Shown: piece by piece, positions 41,409 through 51,108 of the stretch
Layout of the letters: each line of letters starts with the position of its first letter
How positions within the stretch are numbered: the first letter of the stretch is position 1
NCBI RefSeq assembly: GCF_000718165.1
Contig: NZ_JOEY01000024.1
Location: forward strand, 186,001-250,000
DNA: 64,000 nucleotides
From: Streptomyces fulvoviolaceus
Lineage (GTDB): Bacteria > Actinomycetota > Actinomycetes > Streptomycetales > Streptomycetaceae
Direction: 5' to 3'
Translations under genes and position numbers: made by a program
Notes under the pieces: generated by a model
Database searches by the model: none
Seen by the model: only the letters and a program-made list of their open reading frames with translations
What the model was told of the DNA's origin: nothing

Positions 41409-42503
41409 GTGAACTGGGACGACACGTCCGAAGAGACCGCCTCCGAGCGGCTCGTCGGCCCCGCCGAGGACCGGCTGGTGGGCTCTGTCGCCGACGGTGA
41501 GGACCAGGCCGTCGAGGCCGCCCTGCGCCCCAAGGACCTGGACGAGTTCATCGGTCAGGAGAAGGTCCGCGAACAGCTCGACCTGGTCCTGCGTGCCGCA
41601 CGCGCGCGTGGCGCCACTGCCGACCACGTGCTGCTCTCCGGCGCCCCCGGCCTCGGCAAGACCACCCTGTCGATGATCATCGCGGCCGAGATGAACGCCC
41701 CGATCCGCATCACCAGCGGCCCCGCCATCCAGCACGCCGGCGACCTCGCGGCGATCCTCTCCTCCCTCCAGGAGGGCGAGGTCCTCTTCCTCGACGAGAT
41801 CCACCGTATGTCGAGGCCCGCCGAGGAGATGCTCTACATGGCGATGGAGGACTTCCGCGTCGACGTCATCGTCGGCAAGGGCCCGGGCGCCACCGCGATC
41901 CCGCTCGAACTTCCCCCGTTCACGCTGGTCGGCGCCACCACGCGCGCGGGCCTGCTGCCGCCCCCGCTGCGCGACCGCTTCGGCTTCACCGCGCACATGG
42001 AGTTCTACGAGCCCGCCGAGCTGGAGCGCGTCATCCACCGCTCGGCGAACCTGCTCGACGTCGAGATCGACACCGACGGCGCCGCCGAGATCGCCGGCCG
42101 CTCCCGCGGTACACCCCGTATCGCCAACCGCCTGCTGCGCCGCGTCCGCGACTACGCCCAGGTCAAGGCCGACGGGATCATCACGCGCGACATCGCGGCG
42201 GCCGCGCTGAAGGTCTACGAGGTCGACGCCCGTGGGCTCGACCGCCTCGACCGCGGGGTCCTGGAGGCGTTGCTCAAGCTGTTCGGCGGCGGGCCGGTCG
42301 GCCTGTCCACGCTCGCGGTCGCCGTGGGGGAGGAGCGTGAGACCGTGGAGGAGGTCGCCGAGCCGTTCCTCGTCCGGGAGGGCCTGCTCGCCCGTACACC
42401 GCGCGGCCGGGTTGCCACCCCCGCCGCATGGGCGCATCTCGGCCTCACCCCGCCCCGCTCGGCGGCCACAGGAAACGGACAACAGGACCTGTTCGGGACG
42501 TGA
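41409..42503 (+). CDS. ruvB: Holliday junction branch-migration ATPase RuvB
   Basis: 364 residues from GTG 41409. AAA+ motor: Walker [11 protein letters not shown], Walker [10 protein letters not shown], sensor 1 LVGATTRAG, the arginine finger region [10 protein letters not shown] and a C-terminal winged helix ([20 protein letters not shown]). An acidic N-terminal extension of about 30 residues precedes the core. Last gene of ruvCAB; 10 nt from ruvA. Confidence 0.97.
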   Translation: MNWDDTSEETASERLVGPAEDRLVGSVADGEDQAVEAALRPKDLDEFIGQEKVREQLDLVLRAARARGATADHVLLSGAPGLGKTTLSMIIAAEMNAPIRITSGPAIQHAGDLAAILSSLQEGEVLFLDEIHRMSRPAEEMLYMAMEDFRVDVIVGKGPGATAIPLELPPFTLVGATTRAGLLPPPLRDRFGFTAHMEFYEPAELERVIHRSANLLDVEIDTDGAAEIAGRSRGTPRIANRLLRRVRDYAQVKADGIITRDIAAAALKVYEVDARGLDRLDRGVLEALLKLFGGGPVGLSTLAVAVGEERETVEEVAEPFLVREGLLARTPRGRVATPAAWAHLGLTPPRSAATGNGQQDLFGT

Positions 42504-42561
42504 CGACTCCGTGACGGCACGCGCATTGGCCGGACCAGGAACCCCGGTGCCATGCTGAGCG

Positions 42562-42591
42562 TTGTTCCATGCGCGCGGACTCGCTTAGACT
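42562..42591 (+). promoter_or_regulatory. Vegetative-type promoter of yajC-secDF
   Basis: TTGTTC (42562-42567), 18-nt spacer, TAGACT (42586-42591), 87 nt before the yajC start. The rest of the 175-nt gap shows nothing. Confidence 0.5.
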
Positions 42592-42678
42592 CCGCCGATG
42601 CCGCCTTTGTCGGCGGTGTACATACCCCCAACCATCAGGCCGCTCACCATCGCGGTCACGTGAAGGAAGTACCGACCC

Positions 42679-43215
42679 GTGAGTCTCGTGACCCTCCTCC
42701 CGTTCATCGTGCTCATCGGGGCCATGTTCCTGATGACCCGCTCGGCCAAGAAGAAGCAGCAGCAGGCCGCGAACATGCGTAACGAAATGCAGCCCGGCAG
42801 CGGTATCCGCACCATCGGGGGCATGTACGCCACGGTCAAGGAGGTCAACGAGGACACGGTCCTCGTCGACGCCGCTCCCGGCGTCGAGCTTCTCTTCGCG
42901 AAGAACGCCATCGGTGCCGTCCTCACCGACGACGAGTACAACCGCATCGTGCACGGCATCGAGCACGACCTGAAGTCCGACTCCGACGTCGTCCCGGACG
43001 ACGCCTCCTCCCTCACCGAGACCGACGAGTCCGCCGACGAAGCTGCCGCCGCCTCCGACGAGAAGTCCGTCGACCTCGGTAAGAAGGACACGGCCGAGGA
43101 GCCTGCCGACGCCAAGGCTGACGCCGAGGCCGAGGCCGACGAGCCTGCCGAGGCCGCCGAGGCGAAGTCGGACGACGAGCCGAAGAAGACCGACGGCGAC
43201 TCGGACGCGAAGTAG
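42679..43215 (+). CDS. yajC: Preprotein translocase subunit YajC with long acidic tail
   Basis: 178 residues from GTG 42679. One membrane helix (LVTLLPFIVLIGAMFLM) is followed by the conserved RNEMQPGSGIRTIGGMYATV and VLVDAAPGVELLFAKNAIG. After about residue 95 the protein is an extended acidic tail of Asp, Glu, Ala and Lys, roughly doubling the size of enterobacterial YajC (about 110). It joins SecDF at the Sec translocon. The tail is typical for actinobacteria and probably disordered. Confidence 0.93.
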   Translation: MSLVTLLPFIVLIGAMFLMTRSAKKKQQQAANMRNEMQPGSGIRTIGGMYATVKEVNEDTVLVDAAPGVELLFAKNAIGAVLTDDEYNRIVHGIEHDLKSDSDVVPDDASSLTETDESADEAAAASDEKSVDLGKKDTAEEPADAKADAEAEADEPAEAAEAKSDDEPKKTDGDSDAK

Positions 43216-43222
43216 TCGCACT

Positions 43223-43255
43223 CCGGGGCGCGTGGACCAGCTCCGCGCACCCCGG
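43223..43255 (+). terminator. Hairpin between yajC and secD
   Basis: A 14-bp stem (43223-43236 with 43242-43255) with one mismatch and one G-U pair around a 5-nt loop CCAGC. There is no U-tract. It may attenuate read-through and set secD below yajC, or it may protect mRNA. Confidence 0.5.
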
Positions 43256-43347
43256 AATCCGCGCAGCTCGCACGGGATCCCGAACCATGTCACGGCCGCC
43301 CGCCCCGCAGATCCGGCGCGAGGCGGCCCGAGAGGGAGTACGAGAAG

Positions 43348-45108
43348 GTGGCAGCACCTAAGAAGGGCCGGAGCTCGAGCGCCCAGAGCAAGCCAGGGCG
43401 CTCGCTGGCCCTCATCCTGATCGCGATCGTGGCGCTCACCGGCGGAATGTTCGCCTCCGGGCACACCACGCCGCGTCTCGGCATCGACCTTGCCGGTGGA
43501 ACGAGCATCACGCTCCGTGCGGTCCCGGAGAAGGGCCAGGAATCCGCGATCAACAAGACCAACATGGACACCGCGGTCGACATCATGAACCGCCGTGTCA
43601 ATGGTCTTGGTGTCTCGGAGGCCGAGGTTCAGACCCAGGGCGACGCGAACATCATCGTCAACATCCCCAAGGGCACGAACTCCAAGGAAGCCCAGGAGCA
43701 GGTCGGCACCACCGCCAAGCTCTACTTCCGGCCGGTCCTCGCCACCGAGATCTCCGGCGCCGCCGCGACGGCCAGCCCCTCGCCGAGCGCCTCCAGCAGT
43801 GCCTCGAGCAGCGCGTCGAGCTCCGAGAAGGCGACCTCGTCGTCCTCTCCCTCCAGCTCCGCCAGCCCCTCGGCGACCTCCACCTCGCAGGGCCGTGCCG
43901 TCACCGACGCCCTGAAGGCCGACGCCACGCCGTCCACGAGCGCCTCGGCCTCCGCGAGCGCCTCCCCGTCGGCGAGCAGCGGCTCGGACACCGCCGACGC
44001 CACCAAGCTGCAGGCCGAGTACGCCGCACTGGACTGCACCAAGGCCTCGGTCCGCGCGACGGCCGGCAAGGGTGCCAAGCCCACCGACTCGACCGTCGCC
44101 TGCGGCCAGAACTCGTCGGGCCAGTGGCAGAAGTACGTCCTCGGCCCCGCCGAGGTCGACGGTACCGACGTGGACGAGGCAAAGGCCGTCCTCAACACGA
44201 CGACCGGCGCCGGCTGGACCGTCACCATGGACTTCACGTCCAAGGGCACCAAGAAGTTCGGGGACATCACCGGCCAGCTGGCCAAGAACCAGTCCCCGCA
44301 GAACCAGTTCGCGATCGTCCTGGACGGCGACGTCGTCTCCGACCCGTCCGTCGACCAGGCGCTGACCGGCGGCAGCGCGGAGATCTCCGGCAACTTCAAC
44401 CAGGATTCGGCCCAGAGCCTCGCCAACATGCTGTCGTACGGCGCCCTGCCGCTGACCTTCAAGGAGGACAGCGTCACCACGGTGACCGCCGCGCTGGGCG
44501 GTGAGCAGCTGCAGGCCGGTCTGATCGCGGGCGCGATCGGCCTGGCGCTGGTCATGCTCTACCTGCTGATCTTCTACCGCGGTCTGTCGGTCATCGCGGT
44601 CCCCTCGCTGCTGGTCTCCGCGATCCTCACGTACGTGATCATGGCGCTGCTCGGCCCGGCCATCGGCTTCGCGCTGAACCTGCCGGCCGTCTGCGGAGCG
44701 ATCGTCGCGATCGGTATCACAGCCGACTCGTTCATCGTGTTCTTCGAGCGCATCCGGGACGAGATCCGCGAGGGCCGCACACTGCGTCCCGCCGTGGAGC
44801 GCGCCTGGCCGCGCGCCCGGCGCACCATCCTGGTCTCCGACTTCGTGACGTTCCTCGCCGCCGCCGTGCTGTTCATCGTCACCGTCGGCAAGGTCCAGGG
44901 CTTCGCGTTCACCCTCGGCCTGACCACCGTCCTCGACGTGGTCGTGGTCTTCTTCTTCACCAAGCCGCTGATGACGATCCTCGCCCGCAGGAAGTTCTTC
45001 GCGAACGGCCACAAGTGGTCGGGCCTCGACCCGACGGCACTGGGCGCCAAGCCCCCGCTGCGCCGCACGCGCCGTCCCTCCGCCCCCGTCGAGACCAAGG
45101 AGGCGTGA
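43348..45108 (+). CDS. secD: Protein translocase subunit SecD with Ser-rich insertion
   Basis: 586 residues from GTG 43348. First helix LALILIAIVALTGGMFAS; P1 domain start HTTPRLGIDLAGGTSITLRA; C-terminal RND half with FAIVLDGDVVSDPSVD, AGLIAGAIGLALVMLYLLIFY and ADSFIVFFERIRDEIREGR. Two low-complexity Ser/Ala/Pro tracts (about residues 140-190 and 196-214) interrupt the periplasmic P1 region, followed by a two-cysteine segment (LDCTKASV, TVACGQNS). SecDF uses proton motive force to pull exported proteins outward. Confidence 0.96.
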   Translation: MAAPKKGRSSSAQSKPGRSLALILIAIVALTGGMFASGHTTPRLGIDLAGGTSITLRAVPEKGQESAINKTNMDTAVDIMNRRVNGLGVSEAEVQTQGDANIIVNIPKGTNSKEAQEQVGTTAKLYFRPVLATEISGAAATASPSPSASSSASSSASSSEKATSSSSPSSSASPSATSTSQGRAVTDALKADATPSTSASASASASPSASSGSDTADATKLQAEYAALDCTKASVRATAGKGAKPTDSTVACGQNSSGQWQKYVLGPAEVDGTDVDEAKAVLNTTTGAGWTVTMDFTSKGTKKFGDITGQLAKNQSPQNQFAIVLDGDVVSDPSVDQALTGGSAEISGNFNQDSAQSLANMLSYGALPLTFKEDSVTTVTAALGGEQLQAGLIAGAIGLALVMLYLLIFYRGLSVIAVPSLLVSAILTYVIMALLGPAIGFALNLPAVCGAIVAIGITADSFIVFFERIRDEIREGRTLRPAVERAWPRARRTILVSDFVTFLAAAVLFIVTVGKVQGFAFTLGLTTVLDVVVVFFFTKPLMTILARRKFFANGHKWSGLDPTALGAKPPLRRTRRPSAPVETKEA

Positions 45109-45109
45109 G

Positions 45110-46234
45110 ATGTCGAAGCTCGGCAACCTCGGCGCCCGACTGCACCGTGGCGAAGTCGGTTACGACTTCGTCGGCAACCGCAAGATCTGGTACGGCATCT
45201 CGATCCTGATCACCATCACGGCCATCGTCGGCCTGGCGGTGCGCGGCCTGACCATGGGCATCGAGTTCCAGGGCGGCGCCGTCTTCACCACCCCGAAGAA
45301 CACGGCCGTCTCGGTCTCCCAGGCGGAGACGTACGCGGAAGAGGCCTCCGGTCACGACGCGATCGTGCAGGGGCTGGGGAACGGCAGCCTCCGCATCCAG
45401 ATCGCCGGCATCGACACCGACAAGTCCAACGAGATCAAGGCAGAACTCGCCAAGGACCTGAAGGTCGACGCCGAGAGCATCAACGCCGACCTGGTCGGCC
45501 CCAGTTGGGGTGACCAGGTCGCCAACAAGGCCTGGCAGGGCCTGGCGATCTTCATGGTCCTCGTCGCGATCTACCTGGCGATCGCGTTCGAGTGGCGCAT
45601 GGCTCTGGCCGCTCTCGTCGCCCTGATCCACGACATCACCATCACCGTCGGCATCTACGCCCTGGTGGGCTTCGAGGTCACCCCGGGCACGGTGATCGGT
45701 CTGCTGACGATCCTCGGTTACTCGCTCTACGACACGGTCGTCGTCTTCGACAGCCTCAAGGAGCAGACGAAGGACCTCACCAAGCAGACCCGCTGGACCT
45801 ACAGCGACGTCGCCAACCGCTCGATCAACAGCACCCTGGTCCGCTCCATCAACACCACCGTGGTGGCGCTGCTGCCGGTGGCGGGCCTGCTGTTCATCGG
45901 TGGCGGCGTGCTCGGCGCCGGCATGCTGAACGACATCTCGCTGTCGCTGTTCGTCGGCCTCGCGGCCGGTGCGTACTCCTCGATCTTCATCGCCACGCCG
46001 CTCGTCGCCGACCTCAAGGAGCACGAGCCGCAGATGAAGGCGCTCAGGAAGCGCGTCCTCGCCAAGCGGGCCCAGGCCGCCGCGGCGGGCGAGTCCCCGG
46101 ATGCCCCGGTCACCGCTCAGCCGCTCGCCGACGAGCCCGAGGACGACGACGCCGCGCACGCGGTCGTCGGCCCGCGCAACCAGCCCGCGTCCCGCAACCG
46201 GGGCCGTGGCCGACCCTCGGGGAAGCGCCGATGA
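45110..46234 (+). CDS. secF: Protein translocase subunit SecF
   Basis: 374 residues, 1 nt after the secD stop. First helix WYGISILITITAIVGLAVRG; conserved GIEFQGGAVF; TM segment AIFMVLVAIYLAIAFEWRMALAAL; GFEVTPGTVIGLLTILGYSLYDTVVVFD. The C-terminal 50 residues are cytoplasmic, acidic then basic (NRGRGRPSGKRR). Partner of SecD. Stop overlaps apt start. Confidence 0.96.
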   Translation: MSKLGNLGARLHRGEVGYDFVGNRKIWYGISILITITAIVGLAVRGLTMGIEFQGGAVFTTPKNTAVSVSQAETYAEEASGHDAIVQGLGNGSLRIQIAGIDTDKSNEIKAELAKDLKVDAESINADLVGPSWGDQVANKAWQGLAIFMVLVAIYLAIAFEWRMALAALVALIHDITITVGIYALVGFEVTPGTVIGLLTILGYSLYDTVVVFDSLKEQTKDLTKQTRWTYSDVANRSINSTLVRSINTTVVALLPVAGLLFIGGGVLGAGMLNDISLSLFVGLAAGAYSSIFIATPLVADLKEHEPQMKALRKRVLAKRAQAAAAGESPDAPVTAQPLADEPEDDDAAHAVVGPRNQPASRNRGRGRPSGKRR

Positions 46235-46770
46235 CCGGCATCCAGGAGCTGCTGCTCAGCAGGATCCGTGACGTGGCCGACTACCCGGAGCCGGGCGTGA
46301 TGTTCAAGGACATCACCCCGCTCCTGGCGGACCCGGCGGCCTTCACGGCGCTCACCGACGCGCTCGCCGAGATCGCCGAGCGCACCCGCGCCACCAAGGT
46401 CGTCGGCCTGGAGGCCCGGGGCTTCATCCTCGGCGCCCCGGTCGCCGTCCGCGCGGGCCTCGGCTTCATCCCCGTACGCAAGGCGGGCAAGCTCCCCGGA
46501 GCGACCCTCGGCCAGGCCTACGACCTGGAGTACGGCTCCGCCGAGATCGAGGTGCACGCCGAGGACCTCAGCGCGGACGACCGCGTCCTGGTCATCGACG
46601 ACGTCCTCGCCACCGGCGGCACCGCCGAGGCGTCCCTCCAGCTCATCCGCCGGGCGGGCGCCGAGGTCGCCGGCCTCGCAGTCCTCATGGAGCTGGGTTT
46701 CCTCGGCGGGCGCACCCGCCTGGAACCGGCGCTCGCGGGGGCGCCGCTGGAGGCCCTGCTCAGGGTCTGA
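46231..46770 (+). CDS. apt: Adenine phosphoribosyltransferase
   Basis: 179 residues; ATGA overlap with secF. YPEPGVMFKDITPLLAD near the N-terminus, VVGLEARGFILGAPVA, and the PRPP-binding loop VLVIDDVLATGGTAEAS. It salvages adenine to AMP. The conserved position between secF and relA links nucleotide salvage with (p)ppGpp metabolism. Confidence 0.96.
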   Translation: MTGIQELLLSRIRDVADYPEPGVMFKDITPLLADPAAFTALTDALAEIAERTRATKVVGLEARGFILGAPVAVRAGLGFIPVRKAGKLPGATLGQAYDLEYGSAEIEVHAEDLSADDRVLVIDDVLATGGTAEASLQLIRRAGAEVAGLAVLMELGFLGGRTRLEPALAGAPLEALLRV

Positions 46771-46790
46771 GCCCACAGAGAACCCCTGCT

Positions 46791-46825
46791 GAACGGTCGT
46801 TCCGATCCCTCCGGAACGGCCGTTC
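46791..46825 (+). terminator. 14-bp hairpin terminator after apt
   Basis: GAACGGTCGTTCCG (46791-46804), loop ATCCCTC, and CGGAACGGCCGTTC (46812-46825), fully paired with one G-U. Ends the yajC-secDF-apt transcript. Between here and the relA promoter (46826-46951) I see nothing. Confidence 0.7.
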
Positions 46826-46951
46826 GCGCATAGTCGGGCAGAGGGCTCTCCCAAGGCGGCACCGCCCGCGCTCGGCGCCTCGACGCGGGGCTCCCGCGCA
46901 AGCCTCCCGCCACCCGCAGGACACCCACCGCACGCTCCCAGGCCGCTCTCA

Positions 46952-46977
46952 GGAATCACGCAGCAGCCCCTCGTGTT
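46952..46977 (+). promoter_or_regulatory. Sigma-R-type promoter of relA
   Basis: GGAAT (46952-46956), 18-nt spacer, GTT (46975-46977), the SigR consensus. relA is, to my knowledge, a SigR target in S. coelicolor, which supports the call. The start codon is about 110 nt downstream. Confidence 0.7.
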
Positions 46978-47090
46978 TCTCGGGTAGACGGTCCTCACAT
47001 TGGCCTGAAGGCGATCCTGGAGCGCAGGATCGCTACCATGGGGTCTCCGGAGCCTGATCGGGGGACCCGGATCGCGCACGAGGAGTCCTC

Positions 47091-49673
47091 TTGCCAGACG
47101 AGGCCCAGCCACTCACCGCCGCCAAGCCCGAGCCCGGCTCGGCGCCCGCGGCAAAGCCCGCGCCGAACGCGTCGCCCGCGAAGGACGCAGCGAACGATGC
47201 GCGCGGGCCGGTCGAGCACGCCCAGTCCGTGCCCGCCGACAAGCCGGCCGAGCCGCCTCGCCCCAAGCCCTCCGCCGCTCTCGACTCCGCTCAAGCGGGG
47301 GGACCCCCATCAGCCGAGGGCCCCGCATCCGCCGCGCAGCCGCCCCGTCCCGCCGCCGGCCAGCCCGCCCGCTCCGGCTCCTCCAACCGCGTCCGCGCCC
47401 GCCTCGCCCGCCTCGGTGTCCAGCGCTCCAACCCGTACAACCCGGTCCTGGAGCCGCTGCTGCGGATAGTGCGCAGCAACGACCCGAAGATCGAGACGGC
47501 GACGCTGCGCCAGATCGAGAAGGCCTACCAGGTCGCCGAGCGCTGGCACCGCGGCCAGAAGCGCAAGAGCGGCGACCCGTACATCACCCACCCGCTCGCG
47601 GTGACCACCATCCTTTCCGAGCTCGGCATGGACCCGGCCACCCTCATGGCAGGCCTGCTGCACGACACCGTCGAGGACACCGAGTACGGCCTCGACCAGC
47701 TCCGCCGCGACTTCGGCGACTCCGTCGCCCTCCTCGTCGACGGCGTCACCAAGCTGGACAAGGTCAAGTTCGGCGAGGCCGCCCAGGCCGAGACCGTGCG
47801 CAAGATGGTCGTGGCGATGGCCAAGGACCCGCGGGTCCTGGTCATCAAGCTCGCCGACCGCCTGCACAACATGCGCACCATGCGCTACCTCAAGCGCGAG
47901 AAGCAGGAGAAGAAGGCGCGCGAGACCCTCGAGATCTACGCGCCGCTCGCCCACCGCCTGGGCATGAACACCATCAAGTGGGAACTGGAGGACCTCGCCT
48001 TCGCGATCCTCTACCCCAAGATGTACGACGAGATCGTACGGCTGGTGGCCGAGCGCGCACCGAAGCGTGACGAGTACCTGGCCATAGTGACCGACGAGGT
48101 CCAGCAGGACCTGCGCGCGGCCCGCATCAAGGCGACCGTCACGGGGCGCCCGAAGCACTACTACAGCGTCTACCAGAAGATGATCGTCCGCGGTCGCGAC
48201 TTCGCGGAGATCTACGACCTGGTGGGCATCCGCGTCCTGGTGGACACCGTCCGCGACTGCTACGCGGCCCTGGGCACCGTCCACGCCCGCTGGAACCCGG
48301 TTCCGGGGCGGTTCAAGGACTACATCGCGATGCCCAAGTTCAACATGTACCAGTCGTTGCACACGACGGTCATCGGGCCCAACGGCAAGCCGGTCGAACT
48401 CCAGATCCGCACGTTCGACATGCACCGCCGCGCCGAGTACGGCATCGCCGCACACTGGAAGTACAAGCAGGAGGCCGTCGCCGGCACCTCCAAGGTGCGT
48501 TCGGACCAGCCGAGGACCACCGGCAAGGACGACCACCTCAACGACATGGCGTGGCTGCGCCAGCTCCTCGACTGGCAGAAGGAGACCGAGGACCCGGGCG
48601 AGTTCCTGGAGTCCCTGCGCTTCGACCTCTCGCGCAACGAGGTCTTCGTCTTCACGCCCAAGGGCGACGTGATAGCGCTGCCGGCCGGCGCCACGCCCGT
48701 GGACTTCTCGTACGCGGTGCACACCGAGGTGGGCCACCGCACCATAGGAGCCCGCGTCAACGGACGCCTCGTACCGCTGGAATCGACCCTGGACAACGGC
48801 GACCTGGTCGAGGTCTTCACCTCCAAGGCGGCCGGTGCCGGACCGTCCCGGGACTGGCTGAACTTCGTCAAGTCGCCGCGCGCCCGCAACAAGATCCGGG
48901 CCTGGTTCTCCAAGGAGCGCCGCGACGAGGCGATCGAGCAGGGCAAGGACGCCATCGTCCGCGCGATGCGCAAGCAGAACCTGCCGATCCAGCGCATCCT
49001 GACCGGCGACTCGCTGGTGACGCTCGCGCACGAGATGCGCTACCCGGACATCTCCGCGCTGTACGCGGCGATCGGCGAGGGCCACGTCTCCGCGCAGAAC
49101 GTCGTACAGAAGCTGGTCCAGGCGCTCGGCGGCGAGGAGGCGGCCACCGAGGAGATCGACGAGTCGGTCCCGCCGTCCCGCGGCCGTGGCCGCAAGCGGC
49201 GCAGCAGCAACGACCCGGGTGTCGTGGTCAAGGGCGTCGACGACGTGTGGGTCAAGCTGGCCCGCTGTTGTACGCCCGTCCCCGGCGACCCGATCATCGG
49301 CTTCGTCACCCGCGGTAGTGGCGTATCGGTTCACCGCAGCGACTGCGTGAACGTGGACTCACTCTCCCGCGAGCCCGAGCGCATCCTCGAGGTCGAGTGG
49401 GCGCCCACCCAGTCCTCGGTCTTCCTGGTCGCCATCCAGGTCGAGGCGCTGGACCGCTCCCGGCTCCTGTCGGACGTCACGCGCGTCCTGTCCGACCAGC
49501 ACGTCAACATCCTCTCCGCGGCCGTCCAGACCTCCCGCGACCGCGTCGCCACCTCCCGCTTCACCTTCGAGATGGGCGACCCGAAGCACCTCGGGCACGT
49601 CCTGAAGGCGGTCAGGGGCGTCGAGGGCGTGTACGACGTGTACCGGGTGACGTCGGCGCGCAGCCGGTCGTAG
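47091..49673 (+). CDS. relA: Bifunctional (p)ppGpp synthetase/hydrolase
   Basis: 860 residues from TTG 47091 with GAGGAG just upstream. The first 95 residues are Pro/Ala-rich and disordered. The HD hydrolase domain is intact ([28 protein letters not shown]). The synthetase has the RFKD form of the RxKD loop that marks bifunctional enzymes, then [21 protein letters not shown] ([20 protein letters not shown]), the zinc-finger domain ([18 protein letters not shown]) and a C-terminal ACT domain follow. Makes and degrades ppGpp in response to starvation; in Streptomyces it affects antibiotic production. Confidence 0.97.
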   Translation: MPDEAQPLTAAKPEPGSAPAAKPAPNASPAKDAANDARGPVEHAQSVPADKPAEPPRPKPSAALDSAQAGGPPSAEGPASAAQPPRPAAGQPARSGSSNRVRARLARLGVQRSNPYNPVLEPLLRIVRSNDPKIETATLRQIEKAYQVAERWHRGQKRKSGDPYITHPLAVTTILSELGMDPATLMAGLLHDTVEDTEYGLDQLRRDFGDSVALLVDGVTKLDKVKFGEAAQAETVRKMVVAMAKDPRVLVIKLADRLHNMRTMRYLKREKQEKKARETLEIYAPLAHRLGMNTIKWELEDLAFAILYPKMYDEIVRLVAERAPKRDEYLAIVTDEVQQDLRAARIKATVTGRPKHYYSVYQKMIVRGRDFAEIYDLVGIRVLVDTVRDCYAALGTVHARWNPVPGRFKDYIAMPKFNMYQSLHTTVIGPNGKPVELQIRTFDMHRRAEYGIAAHWKYKQEAVAGTSKVRSDQPRTTGKDDHLNDMAWLRQLLDWQKETEDPGEFLESLRFDLSRNEVFVFTPKGDVIALPAGATPVDFSYAVHTEVGHRTIGARVNGRLVPLESTLDNGDLVEVFTSKAAGAGPSRDWLNFVKSPRARNKIRAWFSKERRDEAIEQGKDAIVRAMRKQNLPIQRILTGDSLVTLAHEMRYPDISALYAAIGEGHVSAQNVVQKLVQALGGEEAATEEIDESVPPSRGRGRKRRSSNDPGVVVKGVDDVWVKLARCCTPVPGDPIIGFVTRGSGVSVHRSDCVNVDSLSREPERILEVEWAPTQSSVFLVAIQVEALDRSRLLSDVTRVLSDQHVNILSAAVQTSRDRVATSRFTFEMGDPKHLGHVLKAVRGVEGVYDVYRVTSARSRS

Positions 49674-49678
49674 TAGGG

Positions 49679-49724
49679 CATAGGAGAAGGGCCCCGCACC
49701 TCGGTGCGGGGCCCTTCTCCTATG
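49679..49724 (+). terminator. 22-bp hairpin terminator between relA and DUF349 gene
   Basis: CATAGGAGAAGGGCCCCGCA begins the left arm at 49679 and the arm ends at 49700; the right arm 49703-49724 is its exact complement, with a formal 2-nt loop. It separates convergent genes and may work both ways. Confidence 0.9.
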
Positions 49725-49743
49725 GCTCTGTGTGGCTTTGGCT

Positions 49744-50973
49744 TTAGCCGCCGAACTCCTGCAGACCCTTCAGCGCCTGGTCCAGCAGCGCCTGACGGCC
49801 TTCCAGCTCACGCTCCAGCTTGTCGGCCTTCGCGTTGTTGCCCTGGGCGCGCGCCTGCTCGATCTGGCCCTTCAGCTTGTCCACGGCGGCCTGGAGCTGA
49901 CCGGTGAGACCCGCGGCACGCGCGCGTGCCTCCGGGTTCGTCCGGCGCCACTCGGTCTCCTCTGCCTCCTGGAGGGCCCGCTCGACCGTGTGCATCCGGC
50001 CCTCGACCTTCGGCCGCGCGTCACGCGGCACGTGGCCGATGGCCTCCCAGCGCTCGTTGATCGTACGGAAGGCGGCCCGTGTCGCCTTCAGATCACCGAT
50101 CGGCAGGAGCTTCTCGGCCTCCTCGGCCAGCTCCTCCTTGAGCTTCAGGTTCTCGGTCTGCTCGGCGTCCCGCTCGGCGAAGACCGAGCTGCGGGCGGCG
50201 AAGAACACGTCCTGGGCGCCGCGGAAGCGGTTCCACAGGTCGTCCTCGTGCTCGCGCTGGGCGCGGCCCGCGGCCTTCCACTCGGTCATGAGGTCGCGGT
50301 AGCGCGCGGCCGTGGGACCCCAGTCCGTCGACCCGGACAGCGCCTCGGCCTCGGAGACCAGCCGCTCCTTGGTCTTGCGGGCCTCCTCGCGCTGCGCGTC
50401 CAGCGACGCGAAGTGCGCCTTGCGCCGCTTGGAGAACGCCGAGCGCGCGTGCGAGAAGCGGTGCCACAGCTCGTCGTCCGACTTGCGGTCCAGGCGCGGC
50501 AGACCCTTCCAGGTGTCCACCAGCGACCGCAGCCGCTCACCGGCCGCCCGCCACTGGTCGGACTGCGCCAGCTCCTCCGCCTCGGCGACCAGCGCCTCCT
50601 TGGCGTGGCGCGCCTCGTCGGACTGCTTCGCCCGCTGCTGCTTGCGCTCCTCGCGGCGCGCGTGGACCGTCTCGACGAGCTTGTCCAGCCGGGTCTTCAG
50701 CGCGGCGAGGTCACCGACCGCGTGGTGTGCGTCGACCTGCTCCCGAATATGGTCGATGGCCGTCTGCGCGTCCTTCGCCGACAGGTCGGTGGTCTTCACG
50801 CGCTTCTCGAGGAGGCCGATCTCGACAACCAGGCCCTCGTACTTGCGCTCGAAGTAGGCCAACGCCTCCTCGGGGGAGCCGGCCTGCCAGGAACCGACGA
50901 CCTGCTCGCCGTCGGCCGTACGCACGTACACGGTCCCCGTCTCGTCGACGCGGCCCCACGGGTCGCTGCTCAC
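49744..50973 (-). CDS. DUF349 repeat protein
   Basis: 409 residues from GTG 50973 with GGAGGAGG as ribosome site. A short beta-rich head (DPWGRVDETGTVYVRTADG) is followed by long charged helices with at least three DUF349 repeats, recognisable by DLWNRFRGAQDVFFAAR, ELWHRFSHARSAFSKRR and the WEAIGHVPRD-type turns. The C-terminus is coiled coil ending in ALKGLQEFGG. Likely an elongated helical scaffold; function unknown. It keeps its place beside relA in many Streptomyces. Confidence 0.9.
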   Translation of the reverse strand: MSSDPWGRVDETGTVYVRTADGEQVVGSWQAGSPEEALAYFERKYEGLVVEIGLLEKRVKTTDLSAKDAQTAIDHIREQVDAHHAVGDLAALKTRLDKLVETVHARREERKQQRAKQSDEARHAKEALVAEAEELAQSDQWRAAGERLRSLVDTWKGLPRLDRKSDDELWHRFSHARSAFSKRRKAHFASLDAQREEARKTKERLVSEAEALSGSTDWGPTAARYRDLMTEWKAAGRAQREHEDDLWNRFRGAQDVFFAARSSVFAERDAEQTENLKLKEELAEEAEKLLPIGDLKATRAAFRTINERWEAIGHVPRDARPKVEGRMHTVERALQEAEETEWRRTNPEARARAAGLTGQLQAAVDKLKGQIEQARAQGNNAKADKLERELEGRQALLDQALKGLQEFGG

Positions 50974-51108
50974 AGCGCCTCCTCCACATGATGCCTGCAG
51001 AGGGCTTCGGCGCCCCCGGGCATCGTCCACAGTTTCGTCACGGCCAACATAGGCGACCGGCGGGTTGCCTGTCCGCATCCCGCGCGACCGAAGTTTCGCT
51101 GCTGGGGG

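Noticed and set aside
42445..45126. 893-codon minus-strand open frame opposite yajC and secD
   Set aside because: It is the shadow of two unmistakable Sec genes; its composition is repetitive Gly/Asp/Arg/Leu with no domain.
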